The position numbers and the translations under genes were made by a program. The notes beneath the pieces are model-generated. The model did not search any database, was not told the DNA's origin, and saw only the letters and a list, made by a program, of their open reading frames with translations. From NCBI RefSeq assembly GCF_000425405.1, contig NZ_AUDJ01000001.1, positions 248,001-312,000 on the forward strand: a stretch of 64,000 bases of DNA. Direction: 5' to 3'. Below are positions 62,720 to 64,000 of this stretch, piece by piece. The stretch is from Ferrimonas kyonanensis DSM 18153 (GTDB taxonomy: Bacteria; Pseudomonadota; Gammaproteobacteria; Enterobacterales; Shewanellaceae). How positions within the stretch are numbered: the stretch's first letter is position 1; each line of letters begins with the position of its first letter.

Positions 62720-64000
62720 ATGCGCAACAATCAACCCGTGACCCAGACCGAGAAGACGCTCAGCATCGATTCCATCCTGCTGTCGACCACGGATCTGGAG
62801 GGCAACATAAAATACGCGAATGAGGATTTCACTAGCATTTGTGGTTTCTCGTTTGAGGAACTGCATCGCCAGCCTCACAACATTGTCCGTCACCCGGATA
62901 TGCCGCCGGTGGCGTTCGAGTCGATGTGGTCAACGGTGAAAACCGGTCAGCCGTGGATGGGGCTGGTCAAAAACCGTTGCAAGAATGGCGACTATTACTG
63001 GGTCAATGCCTACATTGCCCCGGTCTATGAAGATGGCGTGCTGCACGAGTATCAGTCGGTGCGGCGCAAACCCACCGAGGCTCAGGTTAAGTCGGCCGAT
63101 CGCATCTACAAGGCGGTCAATGCCGGTAAGACCCCCAGGGAGCTGAAGCCAGACTGGCTCGGTTTTGGCGGTCGACTGATGGCGTGGACCCTGCTGACGG
63201 TGCTGCTGACGGCGTACGGTGCCAGCTTTTCGCCGCTGCTGGCGGGTGTGGTTGGGGCCGTGGTGGCCTCGCTGGGGATCTACAGTATGATGGCGCCGTT
63301 TCGGACGCTGGTGGATACCGCCACCAACATCATTGACGACCCCATTGCCTCGGCGGTGTACACCAATCGCCAGGATGAAATCGGTAAAATCGATCTGGCG
63401 ATGCACTTCCTGGTGACCGAGACTGGCGGTGTGGTGGGCAGGATGGCCGACTCCGCCGGCTCCATCAGCGTGCAGAGTACCGATCTGAATGGCACCATCA
63501 ATGAGACCCGCGAGCGCGCCGACAGTCAGAGCCAGCAGACCAGCCAGGCGGCCACCGCCATGGAGGAGATGACCGCCAGCTTTGCCGAAGTGAACAACAA
63601 CACCCAGACCGCCGCCGAAGAGATGGGTGCCAGCCATCAGGCTGCCGAATTGGGCCACGAGCGGTTGGTGACGGTGATCGACGCCATCAATAAGCTCAGT
63701 GATGAGGTGGGCCATTTCTCTGAGGTGGTGGAATCCATTGAACAGGACAGTCGCGACATCAGTGGCGTGCTGGAGGTGATTCGTGGCATTGCCGAACAGA
63801 CTAATTTGCTGGCGCTGAATGCGGCCATCGAAGCCGCCCGGGCCGGTGAGTCTGGCCGAGGCTTTGCGGTGGTGGCCGACGAAGTGCGGCAGTTGTCCAG
63901 TCGCACCAGCGAATCGACGGCGCAGATCGAAGAGATCGTGAATAAGTTCCAGGACAGCACTCGCCGGGCCACCGAGGCGATGCAGGCCGGTCAAAGCCAG
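62720..64000 (+). CDS. Aer-like PAS-domain chemotaxis/aerotaxis receptor, 3' truncated by the window edge
   Basis: The first 427 residues are present. An N-terminal PAS domain (residues about 15-115: [52 protein letters not shown]) matches Aer, where it binds FAD and senses cell redox state. Then two hydrophobic segments (about 150-195), a HAMP-like region, and the start of the signalling domain with its tip [19 protein letters not shown]. The start at ATG 62720 fits the PAS-domain N-terminus, although no good ribosome-binding site precedes it. Probably guides cells along oxygen or redox gradients. Confidence 0.92.
   Translation, partial: MRNNQPVTQTEKTLSIDSILLSTTDLEGNIKYANEDFTSICGFSFEELHRQPHNIVRHPDMPPVAFESMWSTVKTGQPWMGLVKNRCKNGDYYWVNAYIAPVYEDGVLHEYQSVRRKPTEAQVKSADRIYKAVNAGKTPRELKPDWLGFGGRLMAWTLLTVLLTAYGASFSPLLAGVVGAVVASLGIYSMMAPFRTLVDTATNIIDDPIASAVYTNRQDEIGKIDLAMHFLVTETGGVVGRMADSAGSISVQSTDLNGTINETRERADSQSQQTSQAATAMEEMTASFAEVNNNTQTAAEEMGASHQAAELGHERLVTVIDAINKLSDEVGHFSEVVESIEQDSRDISGVLEVIRGIAEQTNLLALNAAIEAARAGESGRGFAVVADEVRQLSSRTSESTAQIEEIVNKFQDSTRRATEAMQAGQSQ

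Overview
The window looks like a chromosomal segment of a marine, respiratory gammaproteobacterium close to Ferrimonas or Shewanella. The evidence is the E. coli-like core gene order (yigB-uvrD, ubiD-fre, rho/trxA/rhlB/gppA, ubiE-ubiJ-ubiB-tatABC, priA-argS-ftsN-hslVU, metJ/metBL-metF), the small periplasmic multihaem c-type cytochromes, and chemoreceptors of the Cache and PAS types. I saw no rRNA, tRNA, insertion sequence, prophage or CRISPR array. Genus assignment is inference from gene content only.

Layout. 0-3.6 kb: an operon on the minus strand with a TonB-dependent outer-membrane receptor, a double-ATPase ECF-type ABC protein and the start of its EcfT-type membrane partner, probably a micronutrient uptake route. 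3.9-10.1 kb: yigB, SOS-controlled uvrD, a YbaK-type deacylase, a Cache chemoreceptor and ubiA. 10.1-13.9 kb: ubiD-fre, facing a QmcA/NfeD pair. 13.9-19.8 kb: a respiratory island made of two related LysR-type regulators flanking a minus-strand operon (a 58-residue membrane protein, NrfB, NrfC, NrfD, a tetrahaem cytochrome) and a separate trihaem cytochrome. A perfect FNR-type box lies upstream of the operon; nrfA is not in the window. 19.8-27.2 kb: rho, trxA, rhlB, gppA, a TcyP-type cystine transporter and a CoA-disulfide-reductase-like flavoprotein. 27.2-31.5 kb: an orphan pseudopilin, a very large lipoprotein preceded by a c-di-GMP-I (GEMM) riboswitch, and a periplasmic thioredoxin-fold protein. 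31.7-38.7 kb: hemB, tatD, tatABC and ubiBJE. 38.8-41.4 kb: a LapG/LapD adhesin-release pair. 41.4-45.7 kb: an arginase-family enzyme, rraA, a small CRP-linked membrane protein, a PAP2 phosphatase with a glycosyltransferase, and a DUF971 protein. 45.7-54.5 kb: hslVU with a heat-shock-type promoter, a DUF3131 protein, a DTW-domain protein, ftsN, argS and priA. 54.7-64 kb: rpmE, a malic enzyme, an outer-membrane beta-barrel, metJ facing metB-metL-metF with tandem MET boxes, and the start of an Aer-like chemoreceptor.

Themes. Ubiquinone synthesis (ubiA, ubiD, ubiE, ubiJ, ubiB), haem synthesis (hemB), Tat export (tatABC) and the Tat-exported NrfC together serve respiration. Cyclic di-GMP appears twice: as the probable ligand of the riboswitch at 30.6 kb and as the probable input of LapD at 39.5 kb. 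The two most unusual items are the nrfBCD island without its nitrite reductase and the riboswitch-controlled lipoprotein of unknown function.
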